From the NCBI GenBank assembly GCA_015069525.1, contig SVIK01000022.1:1-17447 (forward strand): a stretch of 17,447 nt of DNA. Reading direction: 5' to 3'. Position numbers and translations under genes: made by a program. Each line of letters opens with the position of its first letter. The stretch's first letter is position 1. The notes below the pieces were generated by a model. The model did not search any database. It worked only from the letters and a program-made list of their open reading frames with translations, and was not told where the DNA came from. Positions 1 through 7,411 of the stretch are shown here, piece by piece. The DNA is from Clostridiales bacterium (lineage in GTDB: Bacteria > Bacillota > Clostridia > Christensenellales > Borkfalkiaceae).

Positions 1-124
1 CGTCTTTTGATAGCGGTTTCTGTTTGCGTCTATTTCGCAAAGCATATAAAATCTCGACCTGTCTTCTTCCTCGTCCTCTTCCTTGGCTATCCCTTTGCCC
101 GTAGCTACGGGTTGCGCCGTACCG
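1..124 (-). repeat. Direct repeat copy A (in the partial AAA+ gene)
   Basis: Positions 1-124 match 3519-3642 with one difference (position 4 against 3522). The left end is cut by the window. At 125/3643 the identity ends abruptly, although the encoded proteins remain similar for a few residues more (SLSG against SLNG). Confidence 0.92.
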
Positions 125-387
125 CTTAAAGAGGCGTTTGCTTTTAAGCCTGATAAATCGATTTTATAATCGCTTTTACCGAATATCAGCCCTAACAACA
201 AAAGTATAAGCATTACGGGCAGAGCAACCAAAAATGCAATGAGAATATAACGTACCTCTTTGCTAACCACAGCCTTATCCGCAGATTGGTTGTAAAAATA
301 CAACGCTACCGACAACAAGAGTGCAACGAGAATTACCGCCACAATCATAACGACGTATTTTATATTTGATTTTTTCTGTTTACTCAT
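1..387 (-). CDS. Membrane-anchored AAA+ paralogue, N-terminal 129 residues only
   Basis: The 3' part lies beyond the left edge. The ATG overlaps the TGA of the upstream DUF2357-like gene by 4 bp (ATGA), with a GAGGA ribosome binding site 6 bases upstream, so the two are translationally coupled. Two membrane helices are visible (about residues 11-31 and 48-69), followed by an acidic linker (GKGIAKEEDEEED) and the stretch RSRFYMLCEIDANRNRYQKT. From TAQPVATG onward this is the same as residues 68-107 of the McrB-like ATPase encoded at 2499-3839, where it leads directly into the AAA+ domain. I infer that this gene also encodes a membrane-anchored AAA+ protein, with two helices instead of one. The AAA+ domain itself is not in the window, so its activity cannot be judged. 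The DNA identity to the other gene is nearly complete over 124 bp and then stops sharply. Confidence 0.8.
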   Translation of the reverse strand, partial: MSKQKKSNIKYVVMIVAVILVALLLSVALYFYNQSADKAVVSKEVRYILIAFLVALPVMLILLLLGLIFGKSDYKIDLSGLKANASLSGTAQPVATGKGIAKEEDEEEDRSRFYMLCEIDANRNRYQKT

Positions 388-2468
388 GCCTCATCCTCGT
401 CGTTATTTATTCTTTCTTGCGATACGCTTTCCAAGTTTTTCGTTCCGTCCTCTATCGCTTCGCTTACCGCTACTTCCCCCAGAGCGTTTTCCGCCTCTTC
501 GGTTTTTGCCGTTTCCTCTACTTTCGTGTCCGTTTCTTTCGTTTCCTTTTTAGCAAACCAGCCTTTCGCTTTATCAAACAGCTTTTTAGACGTTGTTTTA
601 GTTTTATCCCATTGTTTAGCAACCCATGCTTTAAAACCTTTTTCGTCCACGCTTTCGCCCGATTGTTCGGCAAGCAATTTTGCCTGTTCTCTTTCTTCTT
701 TTTCTATCCTGTCTTTTTCCCGCGCTTTCTTCCCAAAAAGGTTTCCAAACAATTCCTTTATCATCTTCCAGCGCGTTTTACGCCACTCTTTCTTGAAGAA
801 TTTTTGGAAAGTTTCGTACTCGCGTTCCAATTCGTCTATGGCTTCCTTGGAGGTAAAATCTTCCGCATCCGTTATCAAACCGTGTTCTTTGCGGAGCGCG
901 TTCAACCTTGCGTCGGCAAGCATGCGCCGTTCTTCCAATGCCGTATATTTTTCTTGTAAGGAAGCGAGCGCTTTTTCCCCGCCTGCAATTTCTCCGCGAA
1001 GCGCGCTTGCTTCATTGGCAAACTCTTCGCTGAGCGCTTCTACCTTTTGTTCGTATTCCTCTCTCTCCTTTGCCAATTCTTGACGATGCCCTTCACGAAT
1101 CCGTTGTTCTTCTTCCTTTAATTCGTAAATTTCATTTTCGTGTGCGTCGTTCAAATGGGCAATTTCCGCCTTGTGCTTTTCCGCAAGCTCCGCCATGTTT
1201 GCCTTGTGCGTAGCTTGCGCTTCTTCCATATCCAAAGCGAACTGCGCGCCCAAACGGGTAATTTCGTCGCCCAACACACGCGCGGTTTCTTTGGCACGTT
1301 CCAATTCCGCATGCGTTTCTTGCAACGCCATGTCAACGTGTTCCAATTCCTTTTTCGCTTGTGCCAGCTCCTCTTCTTCGCGTTCCAAATCGTGAATACG
1401 TTCTTCTAACAAACGTATATATTCGGACGGCGTAAGCCCTTCATTGGAAAGATGCCTTTCAATGTTGCGGATACGTTCGGCAAGCTTTTGACTTTCCTCC
1501 GTCCTACGGCGGTCTTCTTCCGCGTCGTAGCGTTCTCTAAAATAATCGCGAATCCCCAACCCGTATTCGTAGGTAAGAAAGAGCGAAACGTCCAACACGT
1601 CGGCAATTTCTTCCCCAGCCGTGCCTACAAACGGCGTAAGTGCGTTCTTTTCCGTATGAATCGTATATCCGTCGTGGTTATAAGCGGAAACGTATTCGTA
1701 AAGCCCCAACGCCTCGCGGAAATTACGGTTCATTTTCAAAACGTTCGTACGGGTGATAGGCGGTTTTATCATCGGTGTTTTGGCAACCTCTACCATGAGT
1801 GGCGTTTTCAAAAACGCAATCACCGCTTGGTGCAAAATACGCATACGGTCGAGCTCTCTTTGCGCCATATTATGTTCGCGCAAATATTCGTCGTTTTTGC
1901 GTTCTTCTTCCAAACGCACGTGCACCTTGACCTTGCGGTTAATCTCCACAACGTCCTTTTCCATCGACATATTGCCTACGTACGTATTGGTGAGTTCCAA
2001 AATCTTTTCGTAGCGCATACCGATAAAGTCGCGCAAATAACACAAAAGCATATACAAAAATCTGTTTTCGTATACGGCATAATCGCTCAATCTTTCCACA
2101 ACGTAAAGCTGGTCGGGAATCATATCCTCGCCCTCTTCCGGTTCTCTTGTGAAATAATTGCTGTGACGGGCCAAATGTTCGACAGAGTCTTTGGATACAC
2201 GTTTTACCTTTTCAATCGGCTCTACTTCGCCGTTGGTACGAATAAACTGCCTTTCTTCTTTGATTGCTTTTTCGATGAATTCAAGTTTCGACTCTATCAT
2301 CTCAATCCAATCCGTTTCTACCACGCAGTTTTTACGTGTAATTTCTATTCTGTCTTTATCGCTATCCGCCGCAAGAATTGCCGCGCGTTGCACTTTACAT
2401 TCCGTTTGATTGGAAGTATTTTTTCGATAATCCGCCAATGCGCGATATAACGTGTCAAAATAGTTCAT
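384..2468 (-). CDS. DUF2357-like protein with long coiled coil, no visible nuclease domain
   Basis: A 694-residue soluble protein. Residues about 85-155 carry a DUF2357-like signature: VSKDSVEHLARHSNYF, then an acidic loop, then YAVYENRFLYMLL, with the conserved E-N-R-F. Residues 236-262 (ITRTNVLKMNRNF, then LYEYVSAY) match the TN-L-x(3-4)-N/hY pattern seen in the same family. In known systems DUF2357 proteins sit beside McrB-like AAA+ GTPases and usually end in a PD-(D/E)xK nuclease. Here residues about 320-560 are instead a Glu/Lys/Ala-rich coiled coil, followed by a basic helical region (556-575, rich in K, R, W and F) and a low-complexity acidic tail. I see no PD-(D/E)xK motif. The gene follows the McrB-like ATPase by 30 bp, with AGAAAGGA 10 bases before the ATG. 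Its likely role is partner or regulator of the AAA+ proteins. Family assignment is moderate; the coiled coil is clear. Confidence 0.72.
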   Translation of the reverse strand: MNYFDTLYRALADYRKNTSNQTECKVQRAAILAADSDKDRIEITRKNCVVETDWIEMIESKLEFIEKAIKEERQFIRTNGEVEPIEKVKRVSKDSVEHLARHSNYFTREPEEGEDMIPDQLYVVERLSDYAVYENRFLYMLLCYLRDFIGMRYEKILELTNTYVGNMSMEKDVVEINRKVKVHVRLEEERKNDEYLREHNMAQRELDRMRILHQAVIAFLKTPLMVEVAKTPMIKPPITRTNVLKMNRNFREALGLYEYVSAYNHDGYTIHTEKNALTPFVGTAGEEIADVLDVSLFLTYEYGLGIRDYFRERYDAEEDRRRTEESQKLAERIRNIERHLSNEGLTPSEYIRLLEERIHDLEREEEELAQAKKELEHVDMALQETHAELERAKETARVLGDEITRLGAQFALDMEEAQATHKANMAELAEKHKAEIAHLNDAHENEIYELKEEEQRIREGHRQELAKEREEYEQKVEALSEEFANEASALRGEIAGGEKALASLQEKYTALEERRMLADARLNALRKEHGLITDAEDFTSKEAIDELEREYETFQKFFKKEWRKTRWKMIKELFGNLFGKKAREKDRIEKEEREQAKLLAEQSGESVDEKGFKAWVAKQWDKTKTTSKKLFDKAKGWFAKKETKETDTKVEETAKTEEAENALGEVAVSEAIEDGTKNLESVSQERINNDEDEA

Positions 2469-2498
2469 TTACTCGTTTTCCTTTCTCTTTTAACGCTA

Positions 2499-3839
2499 TT
2501 ATGCGTTCATTTTCAAGCGTTGCACGTACGCTTTGCAAAGCTTCATCGTATCACGCCCAAAAAGTTCGTCTAAATATTCGCAAAATCCGTCTACCATGCT
2601 TCTTATGTATACGGGGTTTTGCGTTTCCAATTTTCTAAGTACCTTCTTCGTTAATATATCGTCGAGCGCAGAAAGTTCTTCCCCTCCGCACGCTACGTAT
2701 ACCGGTATATACGCCTTGATTTGCTTCATGATACGATTACCAAACGTGATATGGAACGTCCTTATCATGTATTCGTCCAATTTCTCCAATCGGCGCATGT
2801 TTCTATTCGTTATCGTATATTCCTCTTGCGCTTCTTCCGCAAGCCTCATAAAACGCTCCGCCGTGATATGCACGCTTGCCGTCTTCGGGGCTACGAACGG
2901 CTCCGATTTTTCGTCCAAGTTCATTACCATCGCTCTGTCGTATACCTTATCCGATATCGCAAACGTAGAGTCGTCGTTGTTCGCCGTTCCAATAAACCAC
3001 ATGTTGTTCGGCAACTTTATTCGCCCGCCCTTCAATTGTACGGGGTCGTTCTCCCATTCGTCCGTCACTACGTCCAAATATCTTCTTTCAGGGTTCGGCA
3101 ATTCAAGTAGTGACAAGAATTCCGCAAAGTAATATTCCACGCGCGCTATGTTCAATTCGTCCAATATCGTCACATAGATATCCTTGCTGTAATTCGCTTC
3201 GTACATCTTTTGCAACAACGTCGTTTCGTTGAAACGCTTCGTGAATTCGTTATAATATCCTACGAGGTCCGTTCTTTCCTTCCACATCGGTTGTACGGGT
3301 ACTACCGTAGATTTGTTATCCAAAAATTCCCCAAACGCATACGCAAGCGACGTTTTACCTGTACCCGACATACCTTGCAATATCAAAATTTTCGATACGG
3401 ACATGCCCGCGATAAAACGACGGATATCCTCTATGCTGTAATACAATTTTAATTTACTGCACGCGTAATTTCTAAACGCTTCGCATATCCCTTGCAACGT
3501 AATACCCTCGTCGTATTCCGTTTTTTGATAGCGGTTTCTGTTTGCGTCTATTTCGCAAAGCATATAAAATCTCGACCTGTCTTCTTCCTCGTCCTCTTCC
3601 TTGGCTATCCCTTTGCCCGTAGCTACGGGTTGCGCCGTACCGTTGAGGGAAAGGTTTCCCGTAGCAATAATACGGGGAGGCTTTTTGTCCCCACGCATGC
3701 ATGCGAGAATGATGCAAATCAATAACACAGCCAATATAGCGATATACACGAATATCGCATACTTTGACGACGCTATATCTATTACTCTTTGTAATCCTCC
3801 GCTAACGGCACAAACCGAAGCTGTAAGAATTCCGTTCAT
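2499..3839 (-). CDS. Membrane-anchored McrB-like AAA+ NTPase
   Basis: A 446-residue protein with one N-terminal membrane helix (about 27-48), an acidic linker (80-87), a small pre-AAA helical region, and an AAA+ domain of the McrB/dynein-related (AAA_5) type. Walker A is GMSGTGKTS at 156-164. The WKERTDLVGYYNEF segment (186-199) is typical of the McrB/AAA_5 fold. Walker B is TILDELN at 224-230. The sensor/McrB-signature region is FIGTANNDDSTFAISD at 282-297, equivalent to the NTxDRS-type motif, followed by DRA at 301-303. All catalytic elements look intact, so it should hydrolyse ATP or GTP and form rings at the inner face of the membrane. A C-terminal helical bundle (about 355-446) contains AYIPVYVACGG, which is echoed in the C-terminus of the upstream GH3 fusion. 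GGAGGT lies 8 bases before the ATG. McrB itself lacks a membrane anchor, so DNA restriction is not assured. Confidence 0.85.
   Translation of the reverse strand: MNGILTASVCAVSGGLQRVIDIASSKYAIFVYIAILAVLLICIILACMRGDKKPPRIIATGNLSLNGTAQPVATGKGIAKEEDEEEDRSRFYMLCEIDANRNRYQKTEYDEGITLQGICEAFRNYACSKLKLYYSIEDIRRFIAGMSVSKILILQGMSGTGKTSLAYAFGEFLDNKSTVVPVQPMWKERTDLVGYYNEFTKRFNETTLLQKMYEANYSKDIYVTILDELNIARVEYYFAEFLSLLELPNPERRYLDVVTDEWENDPVQLKGGRIKLPNNMWFIGTANNDDSTFAISDKVYDRAMVMNLDEKSEPFVAPKTASVHITAERFMRLAEEAQEEYTITNRNMRRLEKLDEYMIRTFHITFGNRIMKQIKAYIPVYVACGGEELSALDDILTKKVLRKLETQNPVYIRSMVDGFCEYLDELFGRDTMKLCKAYVQRLKMNA
3519..3642 (-). repeat. Direct repeat copy B (in the McrB-like ATPase gene)
   Basis: The partner of the repeat at 1-124, encoding the linker from GTAQPVATGKGIAKEEDEEED to NRYQKT between the membrane helix and the AAA+ domain. 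The near-perfect DNA identity, including third codon positions, points to a recent duplication or gene conversion between the two ATPase genes. Confidence 0.92.
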
Positions 3840-3864
3840 GTACGTCTACCTCCATTTCTCGCCG

Positions 3865-6800
3865 TTAAATATTTTTGCCCGAATCGCGAAGAGCTTTCAA
3901 GCAGACGGAAACGCTTCCCGTCCCGAAAATATTTTCCAAAGTATGCGAGAATTTCTCGTCCAATTTCTTGTTGCTTTCCACAAGTGCGGAAATAACGCCG
4001 TTAATGAGCAATTGTGCAAGCACGTTATCCAATGCGTTTTCCGCATTTCCGCCCATCGCCATGTACGTAGCCACGAATTTCTCCATGCGTTGCCATTGTT
4101 TGTTTTCAACGGTGTATGCACAGTATCCGTTTACGTATTCCTTCAAACGGTCCACTCTCTTCCAAAGCGCTTCGTCCAATTGATAATCGCGACAAGCGTA
4201 TTCCACCAACTTATTCCATTGTGAATACAAAAGCTGTTTAACAAGCGTCTTTTCCTCTTCCACAACCGTTTCTTCAAGTTCGATTTGAGGCGCTTGTTCC
4301 ACCGTTTTATCTTCATCCGTCGCTTGTTCTTGCGCAACGGGTATTTGAACTTCTTCCGTCTTTTTCTTTACGCCAATCGTAGTCTTTTTCTTCTTGCCGT
4401 CCTGCAAACGCACGGGTACAATCGACGCCATATCCAAAACGTATTTAGGCAAATCGACGAATTTTTCCCCGCCCGCCATAGCGAGCACTATCCACGTCGT
4501 TTCAGGAATATCGTGCCCCTCCTCGTAGGAATTTTCATTTTTGCGAATAAGTATCTTGGCTTTCTTATGCGGTTGGTCGATAAAGCGAACGAAGGGAGCT
4601 AACGCAGATTTTACACTACTTGCCTGTACGTTCGTAATCGCAATAGTAAAGATTTTGTTTTCTTCCGCAACCTTGCCGATAATGCCCTTTGCGATATTCG
4701 TAAGAGCGAATTCCCCATCGCTGGTCTTTTTATAACGCACGTCGTAATCTTCCCCTTCACCGCTTACTGCGTCCAAAGAAATGGGAGTAGCGAAATATTC
4801 CCCCAACACGGAAAGCAACGTCGCCTGTCTTTCTTCGTCATCGCATTGGAGAATCACCAAACGAGAAGCTGCAAACGCCGAGAAAAGCTTGCGGACGGAT
4901 TCTTCGTCCAACGTAATACCCCTTTCGTAGGCAAACGTCGTAAAATCGTCTTTGATTTTCGCGCAAGTGAATTCTTTATCGAACGGAACGTGACGCAAAA
5001 ATGCGGTATCCTCTTCTTCCTTCTCCACCAACGCCTTTTCTTCCTTTTCAAGTGCAGGCGCGGAGAATTCTTGTTCGAAAAGCAACTCGTAAGGAATTTC
5101 ATCCGCCAAATCGTTGATATTCAATGCTTCGCGTTTTTTAAGTTTCTTTTTCATACTAATATCCTGTTCTTTCCTTATTTTTTTCTTTATTTTCGCGTGT
5201 CCCGATATTGCCATAATCAACGGCGTCAACGTCAACCCGAATACCACTAAGTTTATAATCCAATGCCCTGGTATCCACCGCACGAACGAGAAGTACGCAA
5301 AAAAGATATCCAAACACACCATTGAGAAGAACCAAATCAAGCCCGCCTTTTTCAGTCCTGCGCTACGTTTCTTTTCAGGAATAGGTTCTTCCAAATAGAA
5401 CCCGCCCCTTTTCACGTTCGAGAAAGACTGCAAATAATCGGCATATCGTTCTTGGTCCGCTTCAACCACTTCCTTGCCTGCAACGAACTTACCCTTTTGC
5501 AAAACGTTGGAAAGTGAAGTGCCTATATAATATTCGTAGGAGCCAAGCTCGCTCACCATCCTCTTTTTGCTCTTATCCCATACCGTCAAATCCAAATCGC
5601 TTAAACGAATCGTCAGCATTTGCGTTTGTCCAGGGTTAAGATATACTTTGAAGAAGGTTTTTAATTCCTTTTTAGGACGAACGATGGAAGAATCGTCTTT
5701 TCCTACGTAAATTTGAATCACTTCCGCCCCTGCGCGATACCCGACGTTTTTCACGGCGATATTCATTACGTCGCCCAAGATTTGCAAGGACGTACATGTA
5801 AAACGACTATAACTGAGCCCGTGTCCAAACGGATATTTAACTTTTATCCCAGATATATCGTAATGACGATAGCCGTAGAAGGTTCCCACCTTGTTGCGTC
5901 CCGCATCCTTATACGCGCGCAACGTGCGGAAATATTCGTCCGTGTTGTCATAGCAGGTACAAGCAAGCTTACCCGAAGGATTTGCCCTGCCCGTTAAAAC
6001 GTTAAGCAACGCTTTTGCCGAGAAAGTCGACTGCGCCGAAGCAAACAGCACCGCCTTGCATTTTTTATCGAAACGCATATCGGGATATCCGTTTCCACAT
6101 ACCACGGCAACGACGTTCGCCTGCGTTTTGGAAAGCGCATCCAAAAGTGCTAACTGATTAGCAGGCAACTTCGTCGTGCGGTTGCGTTTTGCTTTTTCCC
6201 AGCCCTTTTCGTCGTGCCCTAAAAGCACCACCGCTACGTCCGCCTTTTGCGCAAGTGCCACCGCTTCCGCAATATACTTATCGCTACGGTCTTCCCCGTA
6301 AACGTAGCCTCTTGCTTTACCGTTAAAAATCAAATTTCCCTTTTGTTTCCAATCGTTGGCGCAATCGGTAATTCTTTCCACTTCGCTGTTTCCGCAAAGC
6401 CCTTCGTCGTCCCCGATAATTACGATTCGTCTGTTTTGTCGAATGGGCAAAACGCCGTCTTCGTTTTTCAAAAGTACGATGCTTTCTTCCGCCGCCTGCA
6501 AAGCAAGCTTTTCCTCGTTAATAGGACCTTTTCGCGAAGTGGGCAAGCTTTGGCACTCGATAAGGAATTCCAACGCCTTATCCACCGCCGAATCGATATC
6601 GTCGGGGGAAAGCGCGCTCCCACCCTTACAAGCCGATTCCAATTCCGTAAGCGAAACGTTTCCGTTTTCAAACGCTTTGCGCAATTCCTGATATTTTTCC
6701 GCAGACGAAAGCAACGTGTAATACGCTTCTCCACAAGCAAATTTTTCTTCTCTTTGCATCAGCTCCATTTGCTCTTGCGGAGTATGGCAATCTACCAACG

Positions 6801-7395
6801 TGACGTGTTTTTGTCCCACTTCTTCTTGCCATTGTTCGTTGACGTCTTTATATTCCCCTCTCAACTTCTTTTTCGACACGTACGTTGCCGCCGCCCCGAG
6901 ATACGTATTTTTGAAAGACTTTTTAAAATACTCGCCAATCGCGCGCTCGTTTAATTCCTTATCCGAATACTGCACGTCCAACGGTGAAAGCGAGGGTTCT
7001 CCCACGACCGCTTTCACACCTCTACTGCCCGCGCCACCAATCGTCGCGCCCACCAACGTCCCGCAAACGCAAGGGTCTTCCGACAACCCGAACGAATAGG
7101 GCGTAGGCATGACGTTTGCCGACGGAGTATGCAAAAGCGCAATCCCGTTTTCCTTTGCACGCAACGCCAAAGCTTCTGCTACGTTAGAAAGCAATTGCGG
7201 ATTCCAACTGTTTGCGAGGTTTTCAAAGGCGGGATATTTTATTCCATCCGTCTGTGTATTTACCTGCGCCATGGAAGAACGTCCAAAACGGTCGAGTTCC
7301 CCAAAGCTTTTGCCTTCGAGCGCCCCTATTTCCGTCAATAAGGACAACTTTTCTTCCATGCTAAGTTTTTCTATAATTTGTTGATTTTTCAGCAT
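3865..7395 (-). CDS. Degenerate GH3 glycosidase–membrane hairpin–degenerate AAA+ fusion
   Basis: A 1176-residue fusion. Residues 1-300 resemble the GH3 (beta-glucosidase family) barrel, residues 303-530 the GH3 C-terminal sandwich (LLKNEDGVLPI, GRANPSGKL, YPFGHGLSYS), and residues 545-635 the GH3-associated fibronectin-III-like domain (VKNVGYRAGAEVIQIYV, then LNPGQTQ). Two membrane helices follow (about 684-705 and 712-731). Residues 815-1000 align with the McrB-like protein of the next gene: EESVRKLFSAFAASRLVILQ matches IEDIRRFIAGMSVSKILILQ, but the P-loop is CDDEERQATL and Walker B is TIAITNVQ. The C-terminus (1090-1130) also echoes the neighbour. The GH3 active site is eroded: the K-H-F segment reads KAVVGEPS and the SDW nucleophile motif reads VDC (Asp202). 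There is no signal peptide, so with a membrane hairpin both ends should face the cytosol. It is probably a non-catalytic scaffold. GGGAG lies 6 bases before the ATG; the gap to the LRR gene is 16 bp. Confidence 0.85.
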   Translation of the reverse strand: MLKNQQIIEKLSMEEKLSLLTEIGALEGKSFGELDRFGRSSMAQVNTQTDGIKYPAFENLANSWNPQLLSNVAEALALRAKENGIALLHTPSANVMPTPYSFGLSEDPCVCGTLVGATIGGAGSRGVKAVVGEPSLSPLDVQYSDKELNERAIGEYFKKSFKNTYLGAAATYVSKKKLRGEYKDVNEQWQEEVGQKHVTLVDCHTPQEQMELMQREEKFACGEAYYTLLSSAEKYQELRKAFENGNVSLTELESACKGGSALSPDDIDSAVDKALEFLIECQSLPTSRKGPINEEKLALQAAEESIVLLKNEDGVLPIRQNRRIVIIGDDEGLCGNSEVERITDCANDWKQKGNLIFNGKARGYVYGEDRSDKYIAEAVALAQKADVAVVLLGHDEKGWEKAKRNRTTKLPANQLALLDALSKTQANVVAVVCGNGYPDMRFDKKCKAVLFASAQSTFSAKALLNVLTGRANPSGKLACTCYDNTDEYFRTLRAYKDAGRNKVGTFYGYRHYDISGIKVKYPFGHGLSYSRFTCTSLQILGDVMNIAVKNVGYRAGAEVIQIYVGKDDSSIVRPKKELKTFFKVYLNPGQTQMLTIRLSDLDLTVWDKSKKRMVSELGSYEYYIGTSLSNVLQKGKFVAGKEVVEADQERYADYLQSFSNVKRGGFYLEEPIPEKKRSAGLKKAGLIWFFSMVCLDIFFAYFSFVRWIPGHWIINLVVFGLTLTPLIMAISGHAKIKKKIRKEQDISMKKKLKKREALNINDLADEIPYELLFEQEFSAPALEKEEKALVEKEEEDTAFLRHVPFDKEFTCAKIKDDFTTFAYERGITLDEESVRKLFSAFAASRLVILQCDDEERQATLLSVLGEYFATPISLDAVSGEGEDYDVRYKKTSDGEFALTNIAKGIIGKVAEENKIFTIAITNVQASSVKSALAPFVRFIDQPHKKAKILIRKNENSYEEGHDIPETTWIVLAMAGGEKFVDLPKYVLDMASIVPVRLQDGKKKKTTIGVKKKTEEVQIPVAQEQATDEDKTVEQAPQIELEETVVEEEKTLVKQLLYSQWNKLVEYACRDYQLDEALWKRVDRLKEYVNGYCAYTVENKQWQRMEKFVATYMAMGGNAENALDNVLAQLLINGVISALVESNKKLDEKFSHTLENIFGTGSVSVCLKALRDSGKNI

Positions 7396-7411
7396 AATTC
7401 ACTCCCACTCA

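Noticed and set aside
384..730. Search for a PD-(D/E)xK nuclease in the C-terminal part of the DUF2357-like protein
   Set aside because: The tail is low-complexity (Lys/Glu/Thr) with no hydrophobic core pattern or D...ExK motif.
1452..2450. Long open frame on the plus strand (332 codons)
   Set aside because: It is antisense to the DUF2357-like gene, rich in Phe, His and Arg, with no domain and no ribosome binding site.
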